Part shown: positions 1-11,200 of the stretch, in pieces | Position numbering within the stretch: the stretch's first letter is position 1 | Layout of the letters: each line of letters opens with the position of its first letter | Made by a program: the position numbers and the translations under genes | Assembly (NCBI GenBank): GCA_905221605.1 | Contig: CAJNDS010001857.1 | Span: forward strand, 380,793 to 444,792 | Reading direction: 5' to 3' | From: Symbiodinium natans | Lineage: Eukaryota; Sar; Dinophyceae; Suessiales; Symbiodiniaceae | Length of the DNA stretch: 64,000 nt | Notes under the pieces: generated by a model | The model's database searches: none | What the model was told of the DNA's origin: nothing | The model's input: only the letters and a program-made list of their open reading frames with translations

Positions 1-32
1 TGAAGGTCCATGGGTAGAAAGCTCTACTCCTG

Positions 33-310
33 AAACCCTAAGCCCTGAACCTGAAAACCCTAAACCCTGAACCCGAAACCCTAAACCCTAAACCACGAAG
101 AACGACCCCTATGAACCTCTAGGTAAACCGCTTTCCGGGGGGCGCATGGAAGCCTTGGGACCGATGACTCGGCAGCTTCGGCCGTTGGGATGTCGGGGTT
201 TAGGGTTTGGGGGTTTAGAGCTTGGAGTTTAGGGTTTAGGGATGTTTAGGGATGTTTAGGGCTTCGCGTTTAGGGCTTAGGACTAGCTTACGGTTTAGGG
301 CTTATGGTTT
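33..310. repeat. Degenerate telomere-like repeats (CCCTAAA then TTTAGGG)
   Basis: Positions 33-110 hold imperfect CCCTAAA/CCCTGAA units. Positions 187-310 hold imperfect TTTAGGG units in the opposite sense, with variants such as TTTGGGG and TTTAGGGA. TTTAGGG is a telomere repeat type reported from dinoflagellates and plants. The two halves diverge from a unique spacer, so this is an interstitial remnant and not a chromosome end. Confidence 0.8.
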
Positions 311-790
311 GATTGCATCAACACAAAGTGTTCAAGGATCTGACTCCCCTTCAGCTCTGAGCTTTGTGCACCCAGACCCACCTCTCTGAAGAACCTCCAG
401 ATGCCCAAACCCCCTCGACAGAAAGGCACGAACTCGTCCTGGCCCTCGCCGACTGGGAGTTCTTCGTCGCTGTCCTGCCATGCCAGCTGTGCCTTCTATG
501 GCTTGAAAGCTGGTAGTATCGGTTCCATGTTTCAAGTGCTTTTGGTTGCCGTTTTGGGCTCAGACTTTAGAACTGCACAAGGTCAAATTCGGGTTGCCAT
601 GGATTTGTTGCTTCGCGGTCTGGCATTTGGACTGGCTGCGGGCTGCCGGGAGTCTCGGTTTGCGCGATCCGCCTCGTTGAAATCCTCACCGGCCAGGAAC
701 TGTGCGACGGCCGACCTCGCATGACCCTCGATGCAAGAGCTCACTCACACATCTCACTCGCACTCCCCGCAGCAACATACACACGCAGGC
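311..790. other. No recognisable feature
   Basis: Mixed-composition DNA. Open frames exist on both strands, up to 107 codons, but I see no protein family, motif or conserved duplicate of this stretch elsewhere in the window. Confidence 0.4.
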
Positions 791-868
791 AGATATATAT
801 ATATATATGTATATACATGTATATAACTGTATATATATATATACACATATGCACACACACACACACAC
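791..868. repeat. AT and CA microsatellites
   Basis: An (AT)n-rich run with interspersed GTATAC at 791-845 is followed by a (CA)n run at about 853-868. Short ORFs here encode only TYIYIY-type dipeptide strings and are not genes. Confidence 0.85.
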
Positions 869-1754
869 CTGCTCCTCGAAACCTAACTCATACGCTTATA
901 AGATGATGAAACTCACCGTGAGGGCCACACGTCATCCGCTCGGCGAGTCGCTTGTCAGGATCCTTCAAACATGAATGGTCCGAGTTTTTCTCATCGCGTT
1001 CTGGTGCCGCTCTAGGGACAGCAAGGGCTCAGCAGAAGATCGGGGGGCCTTCAAGGGTCCATTCGGGATTTCCTAATCACCCCGGTGCCAGCCAACCAAG
1101 TGCCGGATTGTGTCTGAGGGGCTTCGACTTCAACTCAAGACGGGCAATCTGATCTTCACCCAGCCGACTCTTGCTCGACGCCGCTCAGGCCCGCACCTGC
1201 GGGTCGCGTGGGGCTCCTGCACAGTTTGGAACTCTTCGGCTTCACATCGAGGCAGCCAGAAGGCACATTATGCAGGTAGATAGCCCGTAGAGGGGGCACC
1301 CCAAGCCAGACAAGTTTATCTCTGAAGCCAGCGTGAACAGATCAAAAAGCGAAGGATCCCAACGAAGGGCAGGCGCCAAATCAATCACAGGCTGAAGCAG
1401 GAAGGAACCAGACCCATCAGCTTATTGGTGACTTAGAGGGTATTGAGATCTGGGTCAGACGGCAGACCACTTCCCAGCCTTCCCCGGCGGCTTCAGCCGT
1501 TTCCTGGATGAGGGCTCTGGCGACCTAGAACCCCCCAAACACCCTAAAAGCCTCAGCCGAATAGGTTTGGTTCGAGGTTCCCAAGCACGCACAGCACCAT
1601 CCCTTTGCACCTGACATGTCCCAGCCGCCCGACTGCAACAACAGTGGGTTCAGGGTTCGGTGACACCTCAAACTCTGACGATCACGAATCCTAATGAGAT
1701 GCTCAAGGAACACGTGAAGTCCCACCGGGCGCATAGGGTACAGAACCACCAAAG
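869..1754. other. No recognisable feature
   Basis: Unique-looking DNA. Open frames of 60-112 codons occur on both strands but show no recognisable domain or signal. Confidence 0.4.
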
Positions 1755-2121
1755 CACCCATGCATATGGTATACATATATACATATATAGGTACATGGTT
1801 ATACGTTACAGTCATACTACGTATACAATATTCAGTATACAATGCACAACATAGAATATGCAATATACAATATACAACAGACAGTATTCAAAATACACGA
1901 TACAATATACAATATGCAATATACAGTATACGACATGTTCCATATGCAATGTACGATATACAACATACGATACACAATGTACAATACACAATATACCACA
2001 TACCATGTACCATATACACATACATATGCATATGCATATGCATATACCTATACCTATACCTATACCTATACGTATGCGTATACATATACATGTTCATGTT
2101 CATGTTCATGTTCATGTTCAC

Positions 2122-2182
<61 letters not shown>
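1755..2182. repeat. Succession of AT-rich and hexameric microsatellites
   Basis: Loose ATACA/ATATAC-type repeats (1755-2010) pass into exact hexamer blocks: CATATG (about 2021-2046), CCTATA (about 2044-2075), GTTCAT (about 2088-2120) and CACATA (about 2119-2180). Each block differs from its neighbour by one or two substitutions in the unit. All six frames stay open because the unit is a multiple of three, which explains the long low-complexity ORFs on both strands. Confidence 0.9.
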
Positions 2183-2496
2183 GTGGCGTACTTTGCAGAT
2201 GCAAGCCACTGAAACCGACTCCTCACCGACCCCAACATCAAAGGTAGCTTCGGACCGGCCTGTAAACATGACGAACGATGAAACAAAACATGCACGTTTG
2301 AGCAGATCGTTTTCTCACGCAAACAAGTGCTGCAGTATATCAGGATTTTTTTAACAGAGAACCCCCGATTCAATGGAAAGAAATCTTTGACAACGAGACA
2401 CGAAAGTTTATTTGCAACCTTGCGCCCGGAAGCCGACTCCGAAACCACAACCGTCCAACTCTTAGATCCTCCCAAACTGCCTGGGGAATCCTCCCT
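2183..2496. other. No recognisable feature
   Basis: Non-repetitive sequence between the hexamer repeats and the next telomere-like block. No supported gene. Confidence 0.4.
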
Positions 2497-2770
2497 GAAC
2501 CCTAAACCCGAAAAACCCTAAACCCTAAACCCTAGACCCTCAGAGCCAGGCTTCTTCATCCTCAGGAAGACGCCGCCGCGAAGGGTCCAGCTGCCGCTGC
2601 AGCAGGGCCCACTGCACGCAACGAACCGCTCCGGGGACCGGTAGGGTTGAGGAGTGAGGGTTAAGGGTGTAGGGTGTAGGGTTTAGGGTTTAGGGTTTAG
2701 GGCTTAGGGTTTAGAGTTTAGGGTTTAGGGTTTTGGGGTTTGCGCTTTGGGGTCTGGGGGTTTAGGGCTT
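2497..2770. repeat. Second divergent pair of telomere-like blocks
   Basis: CCCTAAA units at about 2497-2545 and TTTAGGG units, with TTTAGAG and TTTTGGGG variants, at about 2645-2770 flank roughly 100 bp of unique DNA. The geometry is the same as in the pair at 33-310: complementary repeats pointing away from each other. Confidence 0.8.
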
Positions 2771-3490
2771 ATAGTAGGAGGCTACTATAATCCCTATTAA
2801 GGACTGTTAGTATGTGGAGTTTACGGTAAAGGGTTTTAGGGCCAAAAGGATTTCGAATTTCAGGTTTCGGTTTGAAGGTTGAAGATGTAGGGCGCACTCA
2901 GTCAAGGTTCCTCGGAGGAGAATGCAAGAAAAAATCAAACTAAAGTAACTATGTAACATGACGTTGAAGGACTCACACGTCAAATTGGCTTAAACAATTG
3001 TTTTCACCATATTTCGGTGACACTTTGTACTTGTTTTTGCCGAAGCACGGCAGCTCTTTGTCTTTCGTTTTGCCTGTTGACCCTGGATTCGTCTGTCGCA
3101 CGCTTAGATCAGACCACTCCCATCTCCGCATCCACCTGATGCAGAAAGCCCTACGGAGTCCTTGAGAGGATTCCGGAAACGTACATGTTCCGCGGAATTC
3201 TGAGCTTGGCGTTGGTTCTGAAATGTAGATCGTAAATCCTAGAACGCACTAAACCCACTAAACGTAACCCTGCGAACGCCGAAAGGGGTGTATAGGCCTT
3301 CGGGCCATGAACAGAAGTTAGCAGGCATTCGGGCTTTCAGCTTTGCCCGTTAACACGGTTGAGGTTTAAGGTTTAGGGTCCAGTATTGGGCACTCCCTAC
3401 GATAGGGACGCCGATTGCACCAGGCCTCTGAGTAGGTCACCCCTTCCGGAGCGGAACCATTCCCAAACCAACTCATGGCTGCTGCCAACC
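2771..3490. other. No recognisable feature
   Basis: Unique DNA with isolated TTTAGGG-like words, for example near 3360. No gene supported. Confidence 0.4.
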
Positions 3491-3617
3491 TTAGGGTTTA
3501 GGGTTTAGGGTTTAGGGTTTAGGGTTTAGGGTTTAGGGTTTAGGGTTTAGGGTTTAGGGTTTAGGGTTTAGGGTTTAGGGTTTACGGTTTAGGGTTTAGG
3601 GTTTAGGGTTTAGGGTT
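3491..3617 (+). repeat. Interstitial telomeric array (TTTAGGG)n
   Basis: About 18 head-to-tail heptamers, perfect except for one TTTACGG unit near 3581. The near-perfection implies a recent or conserved array, compared with the degenerate blocks upstream. It is followed at once by two copies of a 20-bp unit (CAAGGAAAGGTTGCTGGGCT) starting near 3618. Confidence 0.95.
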
Positions 3618-3659
3618 CAAGGAAAGGTTGCTGGGCTCAAGGAAAGGTTGCTGGGCTCC

Positions 3660-5788
3660 TGCTGCAACAATTAGCCAAACATGGCTTACAATCCATGTGT
3701 TTGCTTCCAAGTGCCCGGCACTTCCACCGGAGGCCATCATGCACCATTTTCTGTGCGCACAAAGATCGCTCTGACAGCTACAACTTCTGCAGAAAAGATT
3801 CAGGAGGCCGTAAGGCACGGATGCTTCGTTCGAGGTGCATGATGTCCAATACTCATTGCCAATGCCGACACTAACGTAGAACCGCGAGCCAAAACAAGGC
3901 GTGGAAAACTGACCAATAGAATGACAGGTGGAATTTATCTGTGAACTTCTCGCGCGAGCCAGATCTGCCCTTCCGGAGCAGGGCCAATGATGCCCATTCT
4001 CTGACGAGGGCGCGCCTTATCCCCGACAAGTTTGGAGACCCGAGCCCCCGATAAACACCGAACCAACCCCCGGACAGGAAAAAGACAAGCATCCACGACA
4101 ACAACTTTCTAAACCTTCGAGGCGCTTGCAAAACCTCCGAAACTCTCAACGCCCTCCAAACCTAGTAAAACCTCTTAAACTTAAACTCTCCCGAAACACT
4201 GTCAAACCCTGTGAAAGCCTCCGAAGTACCAACACTCCCAAAGCTCTTGTGAAGGCTAGGGCTGTAGGGTGCAGATCAGGCGCTTTTCTACATAGTACAC
4301 ATACTCATATCTCTGATTGAAATTAACACATATCTCTTGATAGGAAAGCGTTAAGTCCCCAGACAGAGCGAACAGGATGGCACTGGTCGCTTCCGAGTTC
4401 GCATGTCCGGAGACAGTGCAAAGGTCTTTGGTTTTTTTCAAGCAATCTGTATGCAAGCCAACCTCTTGCTTGAAGCACTCTTGTATTCAAGCCAAGGTGT
4501 TGCTTGAAGCCCTCGAATTTGTCGGGCTGCTCAATTGCCCTGCAAGTGCCCCGGAACCGAAATTTTGCTGGAGCCAACCAAACCACTCCAGACACTCCCA
4601 AACCAAGACGAAGACCTTCCGAAGACTCTACCTGAACCCTACCCAGGTCTACTTTCTGAACTTCAGTCAGGAAAGGTTCGTTACGAATTATGTCGTGGGT
4701 GGTTGGGTTCTTGTCGTGGGTGTGTGCAACCTAGTTTAGTCATGGATAAGGCCCACTCTCGTGACCTTGAGGGCATTTAGGGCTTAGGGACTGTAACAAA
4801 ACGCCGACAATGACACTATTGTACTGTCTCATATGACAGAGCAGTGGTATATTGCGAGAATATCCCGAATACCCCCCAAGCAAACTGCATAGAGTACTAG
4901 AGCCCCTACGGCCCCATAGTAGTTGGTACCTTTGTGGGAAATATTTATTATAGTCCTATAATGATACCGCAATAGCAATATATTTAGATTATTGTAATAT
5001 CCTAGTCATAGAATTATATTATAACGGTATTGTAATTTTACCCCCAGGCCGCCAGGCTTGCCGTCAGACACAGCTGCCACTCATGGGGTGGGGGGGTGGT
5101 GGTTCCGTCCTGCACGGAAAAAACAATGCAAGGGCGAAACGTTCTTTGTAAACCCGAAACAGTCCTTAATCGCAGATTCCGACACAGTCCTGCTCTGCAA
5201 ATCCAATCCCAACTCCCCCTGGGCTCAAGGTTGGCAGGTTTTCGTTTGGCGACAGGGGGCTCGCAACCCGAAGCCGCGACGCATTTGACGCCGCGAAGTG
5301 CAAGTGGCTGCGCCTGGAGCGAAAAACAAAAGAGCTACTGAAAGCCCGTCTTCTGCCTGAAATTGGACCACGAATTTTGCATAAATAAAAGCCTCTCAGC
5401 TCTGCTACATGATAGGATGTCTTGGGCTCCAAGCAGGACAACACCGTAAATAACAGTGTTCTTTGTATGCGCGTACACATAAGCTGCTGAGAATGTACTC
5501 ATGTGCCCGACGGTAAACGTGGCGCCCGGCGGCAACCAAAAAAAGTTCCAAATCAAGCAAAAAACCATAGCGGCAGCGCGACGCCCAAATTTCGTGACCC
5601 AAAATTCTCCATCTGCACATGCCTCCCGTACTACAAAACTTTTTCGACTTTCGAGACGCAGCAAAGTCATCCTTGCCTAGCGAGCAATCAAGAGCGCGGC
5701 AAACTGAGAGCTGCCGGCCTATTATATAGGCACAAGGGCCCCATGGGGTGCCCTGCCAACTTGATGGTGTGAAACGCATCTTCATATC
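3660..5788. other. Unannotated stretch left of LINE-A
   Basis: No gene supported. About 4930-5040 is AT-rich. Open frames up to 126 codons on both strands show no family signature. The right part, from roughly 5400, may be the 3' untranslated end of LINE-A, whose last coding-like sequence ends near 5789, but no poly-A or terminal repeat marks the boundary. Confidence 0.4.
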
Positions 5789-7525
5789 TTATACAGCTTG
5801 TATACAAGGGTGTAGGAACTCTGAGACTGTACAATCAGTGTCCCATCCCTGTACAGCACAGCTCATCTCAGATTCACTCTGCCTGAGGCAGCTCCGGTGG
5901 CACACGTCTGACACACCACAGCATTCTAGCACCTCGCTGATGCCCATGCTGAAGGGTGCAGGCATACGGAGCATGGGCTTCTTTTGCGAGCAGCAAGTCA
6001 TCACGGTGACGGAGGATGGTGCAGTATTTGCCCAGAGAGGTCCCCGACGCTCCCCCTAGGTGCATGCCCACTGCCTGAACACTGTATGCAGTGTATTGAA
6101 TGTCAAGGGAAGACTTGTCGGCAAAGGTTGGTACCAGAATGGTATCCCAGTCCCAAGTAATGCGCGGGAAGGATGCATACAAACTACAGGCAGAGCTGGG
6201 CATATCCGGAGACAAAGCTACAGCATCACGTCGCTGCAATGGGTCCCGAGCCGTGTCAGGCTGCAGCGCAGGCAAAAGGTATATCGAAAGAACGGATGGA
6301 GGATCAAGCAGGCCACAGAACTCATCAGAGAAGGCCCAAGCCTCCAGGCATTGCTGCACAGCCACAGCCATGGATGCTGCAGGAACATGTAGGCCAAGAC
6401 CATGTGACGTGGACCTAGTTCCGCAAATCATCACCCGGCCTCCAGTAGCTGATCGCTTCTGCCAGCTACCATCATAACATCTCAAGCCTGGCATGTGCAC
6501 TTGAAACAGAACTTGCATGGCACCAAAGTGATGGGAACTGCACCTCGCCCATTCCCCTTGGATGAGGCGCCACTCCTTAATGGTTTGCAGCAAAGGGCCA
6601 GGATCCGGTGCTTGAAGCACCCTCCACACACGTTGCAGACTCTGGGGCAAGGGCCCGCGCAAGTAAGTAAAAATCCACAGTGTGCCTATCAGCCACGCAA
6701 GGCCACAGGTGTGCATTACACACGCGGGCAGACAACTACGCCGGAGGGCCTCTTGCATTCCCAGGTGAATGCACTGCACACATCGTCCCCCATCCACGAA
6801 GGGCAGCGTGTTCAGTGGATTCAGCGAAGGCAGTCCTGAATCCTCTGCGCTGCTGCAGACCGTCCCGGTTTGTCTTTGCGAAGACGAGCACCTATGATCT
6901 GCAAAACCGAGCACTGGCACAGCACCTTCAGGCTGCGATACAGGTCCGCTGCCTCCTGGCCCCGGCGACCCACTTCTATCTCGAAGTGCACGAACTCCGA
7001 GAAGCTGTACTCGGCCTTCGCATGGAAGCGATACAGCACCGGACTCTCGTTGGCCTTCTCGCAGACCGTAAGGAGCTGTTGAATCTCCTCTGTCTTCAGG
7101 GGTGTACGACTCGTGTCCACTTGGAGCCGTTCCAGCTCGTGGTTACACCCAGTGGCCCTGAGCATCCAGGAGTTGCACATTTTTCGCATTCTCCAGCAGC
7201 TTCTCGTCTGTGGATACTTGGTGGAGACGGTCCTTCAGCGCCTTCAACATGCCAGCCATCATCGTAGCCCTCAGCGACGCCTGAAGCTGAGCTGGCGTGG
7301 TGTCTCGCATCTTCTTCCACTTCTTGGACACCTCCCACAGCATCCCCACAATGGACTCCTCGCCAGTTCCGCAGCCACAGATGGAGTACCGAGTCTTGGC
7401 GTTGGAGACTCAGTTGATCCTCGTGCCTCAGGCTCAGCCGCGCCATCTGCGTCATGAGGTCCCTCTCGTAGTGACCCCGCCAGGCATTGCCCTCCGGAAG
7501 CGTCCATCTGTCCTTGGCCTGTTCT
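5789..7525 (-). pseudogene. LINE-A C-terminal region, decayed, with USP (peptidase C19)-like remnant
   Basis: Coding-like sequence is spread over several frames. After the element 1 insertion comes a segment with LSLRHEDQLSL, then a helical stretch (KKWKKMRDTTPAQLQASLRA, about 7290), then ELERLQVDTSR...ADLYRSLKVL (6821-7140), then a longer frame (5874-6830) ending in AYSVQAVGMHLG...SLGKYCTILRHRDD. The last part resembles the C-terminal His box of ubiquitin-specific proteases, normally Y-x-L-x-A-V-x-x-H-x-G...GHY, but the GHY position reads GKY, so catalytic His appears lost. A convincing Cys box was not found. The same fold type is better preserved at 63751-64000. At least three frameshifts make this a pseudogene. 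Confidence 0.5.
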
Positions 7526-7734
7526 TTACCGCTTGTTCCAAACTGGGTTTGAACCCAAAAGCCCAAAGCTAAACCTGAAGAATCGCAGAGCACATACAGA
7601 AGCTGCGTGTCCCACACATTTTTCATCAGTGGGCGAGTCAATGATCGCATTCTCGCATGTGCCGGTGCACACACCACGGTGCACATACATTGCACATGTG
7701 TCTCACCATACCCTATAGAACCTCAAGCCCCCTT
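7526..7734 (-). repeat. Split direct repeat B2 of YR element 1
   Basis: 209 bp, essentially identical to 8058-8266. It forms the 3' terminus of the element (minus strand), ending ...CAAGCGGTAA against LINE-A host sequence. Confidence 0.92.
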
Positions 7735-7846
7735 TGAAGGCGAGGCAACTGTACATGCAACACTAGTGTGAGTGCCGATAGCATACAGGGAGTTGAAGCC
7801 GCATCAGCGGGCCCTGTTTTGTCATGCCCTGGGTGGGCCGGGTAGG

Positions 7847-8055
7847 TCAAAATTTTTGCACTGAGCTGTGGAGCCAGCGCTGCAAACACAGATCTCCAGC
7901 AAGCGAAGTTCCGCAAATTGCTGTTCGTAAAAATCAAGCATGACAAGCAACAGAAACCTTTTTGGGTTGCAAACCACGAACAAACGGCCCACACCGTTTT
8001 TCGAAGAGCCGATATGGAAGCAAGCGGTAAAACACCATTCGCTCGCGAACAGTAA
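7847..8055 (-). repeat. Split direct repeat A2 of YR element 1
   Basis: About 209 bp, nearly identical to 16332-16539. The only clear difference is a T5 versus T4 run near 7970. It abuts B1 with only a GC dinucleotide between. Confidence 0.92.
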
Positions 8056-8057
8056 GC

Positions 8058-8266
8058 TTACCGCTTGTTCCAAACTGGGTTTGAACCCAAAAGCCCAAAG
8101 CTAAACCTGAAGAATCGCAGAGCACATACAGAAGCTGCGTGTCCCACACATTTTTCATCAGTGGGCGAGTCAATGATCGCATTCTCGCATGTGCCGGTGC
8201 ACACACCACGGTGCACATACATTGCACATGTGTCTCACCATACCCTATAGAACCTCAAGCCCCCTT
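8058..8266 (-). repeat. Split direct repeat B1 of YR element 1
   Basis: Direct copy of 7526-7734. The last codons and the TGA stop of the polyprotein gene (8255-8257) lie inside this repeat, so the repeat boundary is also the end of the coding region. Confidence 0.92.
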
Positions 8267-11200
8267 CTTAGCCGAAAGACCAAGGCAGATGGCATCCAGG
8301 TGCTCGGACACATCGGAACACGGAACACTTGTGCCACCCCACAGCAATTGCTGGGTCACCAGTCTTGACGGGTGGTCTGCGCAGTTCGACGGGGAAGGGA
8401 CCCGTGAGAACCAAGGGATGAACTCGCACCCCACCTCCAAGCCAACAAACATAGTAAGCAGATTTTTCACTATTGGGGACCTGCCCCGACAGGAAATCAA
8501 AATATCCCTAACCGCATTGTTGTCGATGAAAGCCACAACAGGTGAATGCGCAACCCTTTTGCCCCAAAGGCTGAACGCAAGCAGCACTGCAACAAACTCC
8601 GCCTCCATTATAATCGTGTCCTTGTTAAGCTCACCCAAGAGCTTGCGGGCATCCCTGTCAAGGGCATGAGAGAAACCAGCAACCAACACACCCTTGTCAT
8701 CAAACAGAAGGCCACCCACGCCGCAAGGCAGGGTGGGATCATCTTTCGAGTATGACGCATCCGTGAAAACATACCAGGTTCGTTGCTTGCTAACCTGCAC
8801 TAATCGAGGGCGGCCGCTTTCCAACATGTCAACAAGCGAACTGAAGGTGTCGATGCACTCATCCGGCAGGTCGGGAGGGGCACAACCGTGGGCGTACTCC
8901 GAAAGCAGTTGCAAGCAAAATTTGCTCTGGCGTCCAAACAGCTGGCCACTCGCAAACTGAAGTTTTCCCCTCAGCTTGAGAGCTTGAGGCACACTCATAC
9001 GCCGGTCTTGCTGGGCCTGCTTCATTGTCTCAACAAGGAGATGAACTCTCTTCTCCGTATTGCAAATAGTCACCCGACCCAAGCGGGCACTTGATAGCAC
9101 TATGTCAACCCCTAGTGCACAAAAGGCCTCGGCGAACGGTACATCCTTCTTCCCACCCTGGGCGAGGTCCCATCCCAACAAGGCGAAGAGCAAGGTGATT
9201 GTTTGGTGTACATTGGCCACCTGTGTGCCTTTAGCCACCGACACAAAGTCATCGAAGTAGTGGGACCAGCAAAGGGCGAAAAAGGATGCACCTAGGTGCC
9301 AGATCGAATTAACGGCTCGCAGAAAAGTTGACACGGACTTGACAGCCCCGAAAGGGAGGGCGTGAAGCTGGAACACTACTACCCTCTTCAGGTCAGGATC
9401 CCACAACCCAATGTACGAGGCCCATGCCCCCGTAGGGTCCAGTGCCAATTGTCTATAGGCACTGACCAGGTCATAGAACCTTCCTTTGAGACTACAACCC
9501 GGCAGCACTCGCATCAGAGACAGGCACATACCCGCAATGACGTCAACTGTCTGGGGACGCACAGTCTCCAATGTCTCGACGGAGCCATTGATTCCTGACC
9601 CCGAGAAGTCGTCAATCAACCTGATCTTCCCATCCTGCTCGATCCCAAACCTTCGAGACACGATGGCATCAGGTGGCAGCTTGTCCACCTCGATGGGACC
9701 GGACAACCAGCCCCTGTCGCGCTCCTCAAGGGTTTTCGTTTGGACCTCGCGATCGAGGGACTCCCCCTGGGACTTAATAGTGGACAACAGGGCTGCCCTA
9801 GATGTGGGGGCATCTCTTTTGAGCTGCTCAACCGTGACCGACGCCGGCTTGAACTTTGGAGCGAACACTCCTGTATCGGGCACCGGGCCCCCCAGGTTAG
9901 TACCTGAGATCACTTCATCAAAGATGGCCACATCATCATAGGAAGCCTCAATCATCATTGCCTTCCACAAGAGGAGACGCTTAGGCTTGAGAATCGTCGA
10001 GACCTGTTTGTGCATAGACGCCTTCAGTGCATCTTCCTCACTTCTGAGGTCTTGTGCAAGCTTGAGCCACTTTGCAAACTGTCGCGCCCTCAACGCGCAC
10101 AGCTCCGACTCTGTCATCGAAGCATGGGTGCACACCGCGTCTGTGAGAACCTGTGGCAAGGCGACCTCGAGAGTTCTAGGATGGCCAGCCTTGACTGCCT
10201 CACGGACAAACTGTTCCGGGGAAAAGGGAATACCCCAAACAAGCTCGTTCCTCCCCTGCTTAACCGGGACCACTTGTAGCAGTTGGGCTTCGGCCGGCAC
10301 CGAGCGTTCGGGGCAGACGGCCACTGGTGGCAGGGGCCACGAGTCCTTAAGGCGGGCACGCAGGGGGACAGGACACGAAACACGTGGAGGGATTCGTACT
10401 CGCAAAATGCGAGCATGTTCGGGCACACGGGGCCCCGTCACCGAGGCCTTCGGCTGACTACCAACTTGGCCACGGACAAGCGACAGCTGGAGGCCTGCGG
10501 GTGGGAGCGTGCGGGGCGGGCAGGCCTGAAAGAAAGCTTGGGCCAGAGCACGGGCCAAGGGGAGTGGATATGCAGCCTCCAGGGACGTGGAAAATCCGTT
10601 AGGTGCGTCTGGAGCCACCCCCCAAGGCAAATGACATGGGGCGCAAGGGTGCCCCGGGCAGGATTTGCATATGCCGTCAAACGCACCCCGAGTGTATGCG
10701 ATAGCCGTCCATTTAGGACGACGCCCGCCATAAGCGCAGCTTTGGAATGCAGTAAACTGAAGGAGGTGCGCGATTCGTGCAAACATGGAAGTGCGCCAGT
10801 AAAGGCTTTGTCGGGGGTTCTCCACCCCGATGACAAGGTCGCGAGAAGCAGCCTCAAGAACCAGGTCAGACACACAGTCGTAGAGCTGATTAGCCAAGGT
10901 GACTCGGAGGAGGGCCTGCCCACTGAGCTGCGGCAATCCGTTCGGAAACTTTTCCGAGCGGAGAGGAGGGGGTCCAGGAACACCTTGAACTTCCCTTGCA
11001 CGGCTGGCCGTTCCACACGGTGGAGCGAACCAAATGCCCACACAGTTAGGCATAAGAAGCCACCGTCGAACCAACTCGACGCCCTCAGTCGTACACAAGT
11101 CGATAAGATGAACATGACAGGCGGCGCCGGGAAGGCGTTTATGGTCAACCGCGACAGCATCAAACCCAAGCTGCTTTAGGCAGGCCGAGAGCCTGGACAT

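Noticed and set aside
1812-2475. Long ORFs on both strands through the microsatellites
   Set aside because: They are open only because the repeat unit is six bases; the products are dipeptide or tetrapeptide repeats.
7096-8227. ORFs starting MQCMCTVVCAP, present twice
   Set aside because: They are translations of the B repeat of YR element 1 running into A repeat or LINE-A; the duplication is explained by the split direct repeats.
10283-11179. Plus-strand ORF of 298 codons within the polyprotein gene of element 1
   Set aside because: Shadow of the minus-strand polyprotein; no domain, and no equivalent in element 2.
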